A stretch of 32,121 nucleotides of DNA. It comes from Chloroflexota bacterium (GTDB lineage: Bacteria; Chloroflexota; Dehalococcoidia; UBA2247; RBG-13-53-26). Of this stretch, positions 24,105-30,947 are shown piece after piece (within the stretch, counting starts at the first letter, position 1; every line of letters begins with the position of its first letter). Where the stretch lies: the NCBI GenBank assembly GCA_003551705.1, contig PUNJ01000048.1:1-32121 (forward strand), given 5' to 3'. The translations under genes and the position numbers were made by a program. The notes beneath the pieces are model-generated. The model had not been told where the DNA came from. It did no database searches and saw only the letters and a program-made list of their open reading frames with translations.

Positions 24105-25589
24105 CTAGAAACCGGCGAATCGCCGGAAGAACTCCGGTCTCACCGGGTCCCACCTGCCTACGGTCCTGTCACAAGCAGGCTGCTTGAAGGTCTGCTTGAA
24201 CATTCTGTAGTAGTATAGTTCCTCTACCGACGATAGCCAGGGACTGGTGGGATCGCTGTTGTGCTTCTGTAGTTCCTCCTCGGAGATGAACTTCTCAGCT
24301 TCGGCTCTCATAATGGAAGCCACACCAGAACCCTGGGCGAAGAAGCGCTTGGTCTGGTAGATTATATGCTCCGGCAGGCAGCCCTCGAAGGCCTGCCTGA
24401 CGACCCACTTTCCAACTTGTTCAGGGCCATGGATCTTGTGCTGCATAGGTATCTTCATGGAAAAATCAACGACCTTGCTATCCAGGAAAGGTGCTCTTGA
24501 TTCGATGCCATTGGCGGCAGCCAGTCGGTCGAGCCTCTGCAAGGCCGTGTTATGGGCTACTCTGATGCTGTCCTCGACTATCCACGCGACTTCCTCAGGG
24601 TTTTTGCCTTGTCTAAACTGGCCGTCGTATCCCGCGAAGAACTCATCGGCCCCCTCACCGCTGAGAACGCAGTTGATGCTCTTTCTGACAAAGCCACCGG
24701 CCAGGAAATTGGCTATGGCCCCGTGTACACAACTCTCCTCATACATCTCCTGATGGTAGATGGCTTGAGGCAGAATTTCGTGGATCTCGTCGGTGCCGAA
24801 CATGAGGATATGGTGCTTGATACCGAGATACTTGGTCACATCTTTGGCGAGGGGCAGGTCCTGGCCCTCCGGCATGCTGACAGTGTAGCACTCGATTTTG
24901 GGGTCTATCTGGTAGGCCATGTAGGTTATGAGACTGCTGTCGAGCCCGCCGCTCAGCGTGATGCCTTTTACAGCCCCGTCCTTCATGCGTTTCTCGACTG
25001 CCTCCATGAGGTACTGTCTGACCAGCTTCTTAGCCTGTTCGTAGTTCTCAAACTCGGGGGTCTCCACGGCTGTGCTATGGAACCTGCGCCAGCCTATCTC
25101 TCGGGAGTATACATATCCCGGCGGAAACTCCTTGACATCATCGGCCACGCAGGCCACTCCTTTTGCTTCCGAGGCAAAGCAGAGAGTGCCATCTTGAGTG
25201 TGTCCAAAATAGAGCGGCTTTATACCGACCCAGTCGCGGGCCACAATCAGCTTTTCCCCGTCCATTATGGCACACGCGAAGTCGCCGTCTATCTTGGCCG
25301 CGAAGCCGGGCCCGTATTTCGTGTAAAGGCCTATCAAGGCTTCGGCGTCCCCGGCTTCCCCTTTTTCGACGTTGTATATCCTGCCGTCAATTACTGCTGC
25401 GATGTTGTCCTTGATGGCGAAATGCGAATCCTGTTTGCCGTGGCCTCCGACGTAGAGTTCGAGACAACCCAAGCCGATGTCGTTCCCCCGTCGGGTCCAT
25501 TTACCGTCAGGACCCCGGTGACTGATACTGGCAAGTATTTTGTCCAGTTCACCTTTGTCGGTGCCTTTTACGGCTGCTATTCCTGGCAT
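24105..25589 (-). CDS. Asparagine-synthetase-like protein without glutaminase cysteine
   Basis: This 494-residue AsnB-type protein has an N-terminal class II amidotransferase fold (1-165; HRGPD at 24-28, RDWVGIKPLYF near 118) and a C-terminal synthetase. The synthetase has the ATP-pyrophosphatase loop SGGLDSS at 213-219, LSGEGADEFFAGY at 309-321 and GIESRAPFLD. The catalytic Cys2 of the glutaminase (MCGI) is Pro (MPGI), and NGEIYN is DGRIYN. It therefore cannot use glutamine by the normal route and would use free ammonia or another amine. Beta-lactam synthetases lack this Cys too, but the C-terminal half looks like ordinary AsnB. It lies 127 bp after the corrinoid protein gene. The RBS AGGAGG is about 11 nt from ATG 25589. 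Confidence 0.88.
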   Translation of the reverse strand: MPGIAAVKGTDKGELDKILASISHRGPDGKWTRRGNDIGLGCLELYVGGHGKQDSHFAIKDNIAAVIDGRIYNVEKGEAGDAEALIGLYTKYGPGFAAKIDGDFACAIMDGEKLIVARDWVGIKPLYFGHTQDGTLCFASEAKGVACVADDVKEFPPGYVYSREIGWRRFHSTAVETPEFENYEQAKKLVRQYLMEAVEKRMKDGAVKGITLSGGLDSSLITYMAYQIDPKIECYTVSMPEGQDLPLAKDVTKYLGIKHHILMFGTDEIHEILPQAIYHQEMYEESCVHGAIANFLAGGFVRKSINCVLSGEGADEFFAGYDGQFRQGKNPEEVAWIVEDSIRVAHNTALQRLDRLAAANGIESRAPFLDSKVVDFSMKIPMQHKIHGPEQVGKWVVRQAFEGCLPEHIIYQTKRFFAQGSGVASIMRAEAEKFISEEELQKHNSDPTSPWLSSVEELYYYRMFKQTFKQPACDRTVGRWDPVRPEFFRRFAGF

Positions 25590-25663
25590 TTTTGGTATTT
25601 CCTCCTTTGTTCAACGGTCCAATCACCGTGTTATGCAATCCATTGATATCCGGCATTCTCAAT

Positions 25664-25705
25664 GACTGCAGTTAATGGCCTGAACCGGGCCTGCTGACTG
25701 CAGTC
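25664..25705 (-). terminator. Hairpin after the corrinoid protein gene
   Basis: GACTGCAGT (25664-25672) pairs with ACTGCAGTC (25697-25705), with an inner GGCC/GGCC pairing. It starts 11 bp after the corrinoid protein stop on the minus strand. No T-run follows, so it may partly separate the synthetase-like gene from the methyltransferase genes, or only protect the upstream mRNA. Confidence 0.5.
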
Positions 25706-25716
25706 GGGACTTAGCA

Positions 25717-26397
25717 CTATGAACGCAGGCTCTCCAGGACTCTGATGGCGTCGAAGCCGTCCACGCAATAAGCATCGGCCCCTATCTCCCGGGCGTAGTC
25801 CTCTGATACGGCTGCTCCGCCAATCAGCACCTTGACCTGGTCTCTGACTCCGTGCGTGGCCAGAGCGTCGATTACTTCCTTCATGGCGAGCATTGTAGTT
25901 GTCAGCAACGCTGAAAGGCCCAGATAATCGGGCTTCTCTTCCTTTACAAACTCGACTATCTTTTCCGTGGGGACGTCGATCCCGAGGTCATCCACCTGGA
26001 ATCCTGCTCCCTTCAGGAGAATGGCAACGATGTTCTTGCCTATGTCATGGATGTCGCCCTTTACCGTTGCTATGGCAAACTTACCTCTTGCCTGTGTCTG
26101 AGAGGCCTCCAAATAGGGTTTCAAAATGTCCATGGCAGCGCCGACGGCCTCGGCAGATGCCAGCATGTCAGGGATGAAGTACTCCTTATTGGCGAACTTT
26201 TCTCCGACCACCTCCATGCCGGCGGTGAGACCTTCAGAGATTATTCGACCGGTCGGGATTTTCTGGTCCAAGGCCTGCTGTGTCAATTCCAGGACACCGG
26301 GAGTTCCCGAAAGGTCGTCCTCAATTCCCTCATCCTCGGCTGTCTTCCTTCCCTGGATTACGTTCTCCTTCAACAAAGCAATGATGTCTTCACTCAT
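25717..26397 (-). CDS. Methyltransferase corrinoid protein (MttC/MtbC-like)
   Basis: This 226-residue methyl-carrying corrinoid protein has an N-terminal four-helix cap (about 1-95, with GLTAGMEVVGEKFANKEYFI and PDMLASAEA) and a C-terminal B12-binding Rossmann domain. The lower axial His is H117 in D115-x-H117-x-x-G120 (DIHDIG), with the SALLTTTM and GGAAVS stretches that hold the nucleotide tail. It accepts a methyl group from the MttB-type enzymes and hands it to another methyltransferase, not present here. ATG 26397 is chosen over upstream starts because GGAGGTG is directly before it. It follows the second MttB-family gene by 17 bp. Confidence 0.95.
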   Translation of the reverse strand: MSEDIIALLKENVIQGRKTAEDEGIEDDLSGTPGVLELTQQALDQKIPTGRIISEGLTAGMEVVGEKFANKEYFIPDMLASAEAVGAAMDILKPYLEASQTQARGKFAIATVKGDIHDIGKNIVAILLKGAGFQVDDLGIDVPTEKIVEFVKEEKPDYLGLSALLTTTMLAMKEVIDALATHGVRDQVKVLIGGAAVSEDYAREIGADAYCVDGFDAIRVLESLRS

Positions 26398-26414
26398 TTT
26401 CACCTCCTTGTTAT

Positions 26415-27944
26415 TCAATACACATTAAGCCTTGGCAACAGACCGGGAATCTCCTTGTACAGCTTTTGGGTCGTCTCTCGGTCAATATGTTCTACAGGTC
26501 TGGCGGCAAGCTCCTTCATGCGCTCGTAGGCAAGATGGAATACCTCGTCGCTGTCCCCGTTTCCTTCAAACGGGTAAGATTGCGATATGCGTCCGCTCCT
26601 GATCATGGGACGCATATGCTTGATGTACAGCTTCTGGGGCGTCTCTATTACTTCTCGTATTTGTTTCAACGTCTTTTCTGCTTCTTCGTTGTTGACGATG
26701 GCCGGCTTCAGGAAAAACTTGAGCATCTGGAAATGAGCATCGTCCAGCACAGCCTGTAAGAGGCAGAAGACGGAATTGCAGTCCAGCAGTCCATAGGCAC
26801 AGTGCAGGTACTGGGGGCCGCTGAGTGTCACCAGTATGTCGGAAAAGAGGCGCTCGACTGTGCTCTGCTGGCCGGGAGTCTTGGCGTCGCAGACGCCTGC
26901 TGTGGCGTAGCAGGGCAACTTGTAGAACCGGGCCAGTTGAGCGCAATCGACGTTATATTGTGCCGTCTCCGGTGCACCGTAGGAGTCTCCCAGGGTATCC
27001 AGCCGGGCCCGCACCGGCACGCTGCCATAGATTGTAGGACAACCCGGGTTAACTATCTGTCCCAGGGTGATCCCAGCCAGGACCTCGGCATTTATCTGCG
27101 AGAGGATGCCGTCTTCCTTCATGGGCGCACTGCTGCCCGCCTGCGGGGATGACGACACCACGGTGGGGAATCCCTTCCGGCAAATAGCCATGAAAGTATC
27201 AGTCGTATCGTCGACCATCTGCAGAGGGCTCTTGATGAGGCATGTTATGAAAGAAATCAATGGGTTCTTCTTGAGAGCCTCATCTCCTCCGACGACTATG
27301 CTTGCCATGCGCGCCACGTCGTCCAATCGCTTGGGATTCGTGAGGCCGGACATGAAGTGTTTGGTCATGTTATTCAGGGATGCGAAGTACTTGTTCACAT
27401 CCTTGTTGTCCTCGGTGATATCCTTGTCCTGGATGTTTACATTACGGATGAACCCGTCCAGCGTTTCCAAGTGCTCGCTGACGCGGGCTGATTCGCAGAG
27501 GTCTGCCAGCATGCCCCGGCGGGGTAGAAACTCGGGTAGCACGACCTCCCGACTGGAATCGCCCTTCCTTACATACGTTTGAAAATCAACGTCCAGCCAT
27601 ATGTTGGCCTCAGACCCGGTTATGAAGAAGACCCTGGCCTCGTCACCCTTCATAATGAGCACGTTCTCTTCTTTTCGAGCACCCAGTACGACGGTCTTGG
27701 GCGAACTCTGCAGGGCTTCGTTTACAAGCTTTGCGGGGATGCTCAGGTGCCAGCATGGCGGGCCGTCTGTCTGGATTGATTTTACCTGCGCTCCCTTGTT
27801 GGAGAACAGTTCCGCGGCTTCAGCATTGAAGCAGATTATTCCAGGATTCTCAAGTATCTCAAGGGAAGTCTTATGTATGAGTTCAATTTGTCCATCACTT
27901 AGTCGTTGATAAGGCTTCTCTATCAGTATACCTTCTCTTGGCAC
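26415..27944 (-). CDS. MttB-family (non-pyrrolysine) corrinoid methyltransferase, paralogue 2
   Basis: This 509-residue protein belongs to the trimethylamine methyltransferase (MttB/COG5598) superfamily, with a TIM-barrel fold. Typical stretches are the N-terminal LIHKTSLEILENPGI, FFITGSEANIWLD, the central SPLQMVDDTT, and GYPCYATAGV-like LPCYATAGVCDAK. The frame has no in-frame amber codon, so it is the non-pyrrolysine type, whose known members demethylate glycine betaine, proline betaine, carnitine or similar quaternary amines. GTG 27944 follows AGGAGGT. It lies 43 bp after paralogue 1 and shares its corrinoid protein. Substrate unknown; it differs clearly in sequence from paralogue 1, so the two may take different substrates. 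Confidence 0.93.
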   Translation of the reverse strand: MPREGILIEKPYQRLSDGQIELIHKTSLEILENPGIICFNAEAAELFSNKGAQVKSIQTDGPPCWHLSIPAKLVNEALQSSPKTVVLGARKEENVLIMKGDEARVFFITGSEANIWLDVDFQTYVRKGDSSREVVLPEFLPRRGMLADLCESARVSEHLETLDGFIRNVNIQDKDITEDNKDVNKYFASLNNMTKHFMSGLTNPKRLDDVARMASIVVGGDEALKKNPLISFITCLIKSPLQMVDDTTDTFMAICRKGFPTVVSSSPQAGSSAPMKEDGILSQINAEVLAGITLGQIVNPGCPTIYGSVPVRARLDTLGDSYGAPETAQYNVDCAQLARFYKLPCYATAGVCDAKTPGQQSTVERLFSDILVTLSGPQYLHCAYGLLDCNSVFCLLQAVLDDAHFQMLKFFLKPAIVNNEEAEKTLKQIREVIETPQKLYIKHMRPMIRSGRISQSYPFEGNGDSDEVFHLAYERMKELAARPVEHIDRETTQKLYKEIPGLLPRLNVY

Positions 27945-27987
27945 GCTTACCTCCTATGGCTAATCATTGGCGGCCTCGAGGTGTCCT

Positions 27988-29436
27988 CTACTCGAGGACG
28001 AGACCGCTTATCTCTTTCTTCAATCGCGAGCACATTTCCTCAGTTAAACAGGACCCGTTGCCACTCAGGATCTCATCGACACGCTCTCGGGCTCTTTCCC
28101 AGCTCTGCTTGCCTCCCTGGGCCAGCCACTCGTCCCGGCTGAGGCGGTCGCTGATGGTGGGCTGGTAATGCTCCCGCCTCATGTGAGTCCTCGTATGCTT
28201 GGCTGTAACAAAGTTGCCTCCCGGGCCGACTTCCTTGATGAGGTCATAGGCCAGAGTCTCCTCGTCGACCCTGATACCCTCAACGGCTCTCATGGCCATG
28301 CCCAGGATATCATTGTCTATCACATATTTTTCGTAGGACACGGTCATGGCGAACTCCATCAGTCCGGCCGAGTCATGGATGAAGTTTGATCCCGCCAGAG
28401 CGCACAGTGTGGCGGTGATGGCGGATTCGTAACCGCTTTGGGAATCGAGAGTTTTGGAGTCCGTCATTCCGCCGGTGGCGTAGTAAGGTAGTTCATAGAA
28501 CTGGGCCATCTGGGCAGAGGCGGCGTTAATCAGGCCCATCTCTACGGAGCCGGCCAGGTAGCCGAAATTGGCCAGATCGGTGCTTGTGGCGACGGAGCCG
28601 AAAATTACCGGTGTCCCGGGATTGACTAGCTGGGCCAGCATAACTCCGATGAGTGAGTCGACCGTCTGCATGAGCACGTTGCCTGCCAGAGTTACGGGCG
28701 AAGTAGCCCCGCACAATGGTTCGGATGGGCACACCACCGGGAGTCCTCGCTGGGCGATGTGGATCAGGTAATCCCCGTATTCGCCGTCGATCTTGAGGGG
28801 ACTGACTGTGCAAGCAATGAGCGATATGAACGGTCTTTCGCGGAGCTTGTCCGGCGATCCTGCAATGATTTCGGCCATCTGGATCACCTGCTTGAGGCCG
28901 TCCATGGTATAAAGCCCGCCCATAACGTGCTTGGTTGTGTTCTCGAGCCCTGCAAAGAAGCGATTAACGTCCACATTCTCAACGGAAAGCTCATTGGGAT
29001 AGGTTGGAAGCAGGAGAACGTGGATGTTATCGAGCTTGTCAACGAGCCTGCTGATTGTTTTGAGGTCGTCGAGGCTGGCCAGCCGCCTGTCACCGGTGGC
29101 GTGTTCATATACATAAAGCGCAGTGCCGCCGGTGGCCGAGTGGACCCTGGTTCCTCCCAGTCTGACGTCATGTTTCTTGTCCCGGCCGCAAAGCGTTACC
29201 TCGCTGGGAGCCAATTTGATCAACTCGATGGCCTTTTCCTGGGGCAGACGCACAAGGCGCGTTTCATCATCAACGCTCGCCCCGGCCTGCCTGAAGTAGT
29301 CCAAGCCGTCCTTAGTATGCACCTGGAAACCGACCTCTTCGATGAGGCGCATGGCATGCTGATGGATCATGTTGATGCCGTCTTCGTTCAGAGGCTTGTA
29401 GGTACCACCGGGTACCCCTTTCCGAATGGTCTTCAA
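27988..29436 (-). CDS. MttB-family (non-pyrrolysine) corrinoid methyltransferase, paralogue 1
   Basis: This 482-residue protein is of the same superfamily, with LNEDGINMIHQHAMRLIEEVGF at the N-terminus, SATGGTALYVYE, TKHVMGGLYTMDGL, LPYYATGGMTDSK and a C-terminal KHTRTHMRREHYQP tail typical of the non-pyrrolysine group. No in-frame stop interrupts it. It should transfer a methyl group from a quaternary or tertiary amine to the corrinoid protein encoded two genes downstream. The start is TTG 29436: AGGAAGGAG sits 6 nt before it, and it overlaps the stop of the upstream gene as TTGA. Longer starts up to 29481 would lie inside the upstream gene. The tight overlap suggests coupled translation with the activation-domain protein. 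Confidence 0.93.
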   Translation of the reverse strand: MKTIRKGVPGGTYKPLNEDGINMIHQHAMRLIEEVGFQVHTKDGLDYFRQAGASVDDETRLVRLPQEKAIELIKLAPSEVTLCGRDKKHDVRLGGTRVHSATGGTALYVYEHATGDRRLASLDDLKTISRLVDKLDNIHVLLLPTYPNELSVENVDVNRFFAGLENTTKHVMGGLYTMDGLKQVIQMAEIIAGSPDKLRERPFISLIACTVSPLKIDGEYGDYLIHIAQRGLPVVCPSEPLCGATSPVTLAGNVLMQTVDSLIGVMLAQLVNPGTPVIFGSVATSTDLANFGYLAGSVEMGLINAASAQMAQFYELPYYATGGMTDSKTLDSQSGYESAITATLCALAGSNFIHDSAGLMEFAMTVSYEKYVIDNDILGMAMRAVEGIRVDEETLAYDLIKEVGPGGNFVTAKHTRTHMRREHYQPTISDRLSRDEWLAQGGKQSWERARERVDEILSGNGSCLTEEMCSRLKKEISGLVLE

Positions 29437-30110
29437 CTCAGTCTCCTTCCTGGGCAGTTCTGTCTGTCGCATTCCGGACAAGGATTATAGTTTTCGACGT
29501 ACTTCCGCGAAGGCCCGATGCCCATTATCCCGGACAGCGACTTTGCGGGGTACATGAAGCACTCATCATTTAAGGTTATGCCTAGTTGTTGACCGTCTAC
29601 TGCGTTAAATACGAATTTCTGTTGTGTCATGTCCCAATCACAATAACCTGGACTGATCCGCCGGCTCATGCAAAGACCTTCCATCATGACTGCCCGCTTT
29701 GTCATCTCGTAGACTTGGTCAGCTACCTGCTCAACCGCGCGGGAACCCAAGACGTCAAGAATGTGCGCTTTGAGGACCATCCCCTCGCTGGACAGGGCGG
29801 AGACCCTCTCTTCAAGCTCGGGACCGATAGTTACGGCAAACATGGCCACACTACAGCACTTTTGCAGCAATCGAGCCACGACATGGCTGTTAAGGACTAT
29901 CATGCCTTGGAGAAAACAATGTTCCTCATGTACAAGGTACACGTCTCTCGTGATGCAGGCATATCGTGGCTGGATTAGTTCTTGCAGGGTCTCTAATTGT
30001 TCTTCGAGCAGAGAGGTGATCGATGAGGGAGGACGGTCTTCGTATCCCAGGTCTTTCCATATGAACGGCGGGTCGAGTTCGACCTTGAGCCTGTTTTTTG
30101 TTATTACCAT
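29433..30110 (-). CDS. MetH-activation-domain protein (SAM-dependent corrinoid reactivation)
   Basis: This 225-residue stand-alone protein corresponds to the activation domain of B12-dependent methionine synthase. The SAM-binding signature RRISPGYCDWD (150-160) is clear, as is the later YPAKSLSGIMGIG (187-199). The tail has C211-x2-C214-x4-C219, which could bind a metal or Fe-S cluster. In MetH this domain methylates the inactive cob(II)alamin with SAM and an electron donor. First in the methyltransferase operon, it probably reactivates the corrinoid protein encoded three genes downstream. Start ATG 30110 is preferred because GGAAAGG is 6 nt upstream; an overlapping ATG at 30116 has no spacing to it. 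There is no signal peptide. Confidence 0.88.
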   Translation of the reverse strand: MVITKNRLKVELDPPFIWKDLGYEDRPPSSITSLLEEQLETLQELIQPRYACITRDVYLVHEEHCFLQGMIVLNSHVVARLLQKCCSVAMFAVTIGPELEERVSALSSEGMVLKAHILDVLGSRAVEQVADQVYEMTKRAVMMEGLCMSRRISPGYCDWDMTQQKFVFNAVDGQQLGITLNDECFMYPAKSLSGIMGIGPSRKYVENYNPCPECDRQNCPGRRLS

Positions 30111-30394
30111 GATCATCCTTTCCAATGGGAGCAAAACGCCTTTTTCCTATTGGAGAGCGACGTCGGTGCCGCAGACGCTTTGATTGCTTCTGACGGGGGC
30201 CGATATTCGTTTTCTGGAGGGGGAAACTTGGAAGGACTAGTTACTTGGTGGGAGGGAATTGAACATCGAATTTGTGCGGTGGACTGATAGCGGTGATGCA
30301 AGACCGGTGGTGGAAACCCCCGAAACTATTACCCATTCCGTTGCTTATACCACCTACGGACCTCCTTTTTGGTCGCTAAACCTGCCTAAGTAGC
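30111..30394 (-). promoter_or_regulatory. Long 5' leader of the methyltransferase operon, candidate structured RNA
   Basis: About 285 nt lie between the predicted transcription start (near 30394) and ATG 30110, far longer than other leaders here. On the minus strand possible stems include GACC/GGTC around an A-rich loop near 30360 and GGTGGT (near 30350) with ACCACC (near 30308). I checked for cobalamin, SAM, SAH, THF, glycine and TPP riboswitch cores and did not find them. Function unknown. Confidence 0.4.
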
Positions 30395-30400
30395 TCCGCC

Positions 30401-30429
30401 AGTATAGCACACCGGATTCAGGATGTCCA
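30401..30429 (-). promoter_or_regulatory. Promoter of the corrinoid methyltransferase operon
   Basis: On the minus strand TTGGAC (30429-30424) and TATACT (30406-30401) are exactly 17 nt apart. The -10 is extended by TGC. The core CGGTGTGCTATACT is identical to that of the J-protein promoter at 16019-16032. Confidence 0.7.
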
Positions 30430-30535
30430 ATTGGCCACGACTTGCGATTGAGGCTGGGTTGAGGCAGGCTTACGAAGATGAGACAATAATGTATCAAGAT
30501 GATATGGAAACCGAAACCGGAGCTTAAGCGGTAAC

Positions 30536-30647
30536 CAGCAGACAGGCTACAAGAATGGTGCCCTTTTTACTTGGTAGGCTGGACGGTCCCCCCTTGTCTT
30601 CCAAGTTGCCGCCGATGGAAGACTTGCCTGCAGTAGCCTGTCTGCTG
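30536..30647. repeat. 15-bp inverted repeat around an internal hairpin
   Basis: CAGCAGACAGGCTAC (30536-30550) and GTAGCCTGTCTGCTG (30633-30647) are perfect inverted copies, 82 bp apart. Inside lies a second hairpin, GTCTTCCA (30596-30603) with TGGAAGAC (30616-30623). On the + strand the right arm is followed by TTTTT (30651-30655). There are no flanking direct repeats, so a miniature transposon is not supported. It could be a structured RNA on either strand. Confidence 0.5.
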
Positions 30648-30698
30648 ATCTTTTTGCGTGAAGTCGCCTTGTGCGAACCTCGTGTACGAATTTGATCG

Positions 30699-30727
30699 AT
30701 AATACCCGCCATTTTGACACTTGTCAA
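30699..30727 (-). promoter_or_regulatory. Near-consensus sigma-70 promoter reading into the inverted repeat
   Basis: On the minus strand TTGACA (30727-30722) and TATTAT (30704-30699) are 17 nt apart, the best -35/-10 pair in the window. Transcription would begin near 30692 and run through the inverted repeat at 30536-30647 towards the methyltransferase operon. No start codon with an RBS follows. Confidence 0.55.
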
Positions 30728-30883
30728 GACCTTGCAGGCCATTGTAATATTTTTGTAATGTGGCGATGCAAGTGGGGTCGCAGGCTTTCTCTTCAGGCGC
30801 AAACCGGCTCATTTGTGGGACATGTCCCGGCTGTTCTAGCCAGGAGACTAATCCTTAGTCGTGGCTAAAGGTTACAGGTACGC

Positions 30884-30912
30884 TTGTCTCACATGAATTA
30901 CATTGCTATAAT
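30884..30912 (+). promoter_or_regulatory. Promoter of the YifB/ComM-family gene
   Basis: TTGTCT (30884-30889) and a perfect extended -10 TGCTATAAT (30904-30912) have a 17-nt spacer. Transcription would start near 30919, about 30 nt before the TTG start. Confidence 0.7.
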
Positions 30913-30947
30913 CAAAGCTATCATTGGTATTACCAAAGGGGAACCTT

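Noticed and set aside
24105-25589. Lasso-peptide or beta-lactam synthetase assignment for the Cys-less synthetase
   Set aside because: No B-type peptidase or leader-binding gene is nearby, and the C-terminal half reads like ordinary AsnB.
24552-25646. A 364-codon + strand open frame
   Set aside because: It is antisense to the synthetase-like gene, has no recognisable motifs, and arises from that gene's codon bias.
26415-29481. Pyrrolysine-type trimethylamine methyltransferase
   Set aside because: Both MttB-family frames are complete without an in-frame amber codon, and no pyrrolysine genes were seen.
30241-30330. tRNA-like stretch on the minus strand (GTTCAATTCC followed by CTCCCACCA)
   Set aside because: No matching acceptor 5' strand, D-loop GG or anticodon stem at the right distance.
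30536-30647. Miniature transposon with 15-bp terminal repeats
   Set aside because: No target-site duplication flanks the arms and no second copy was noticed in the window.
30524-30802. A 92-codon minus-strand frame over the inverted repeat
   Set aside because: Its possible start codons lie at or upstream of the -10/-35 boxes, there is no RBS, and it is Lys/Ser-rich without a family match. A translated peptide cannot be fully excluded.
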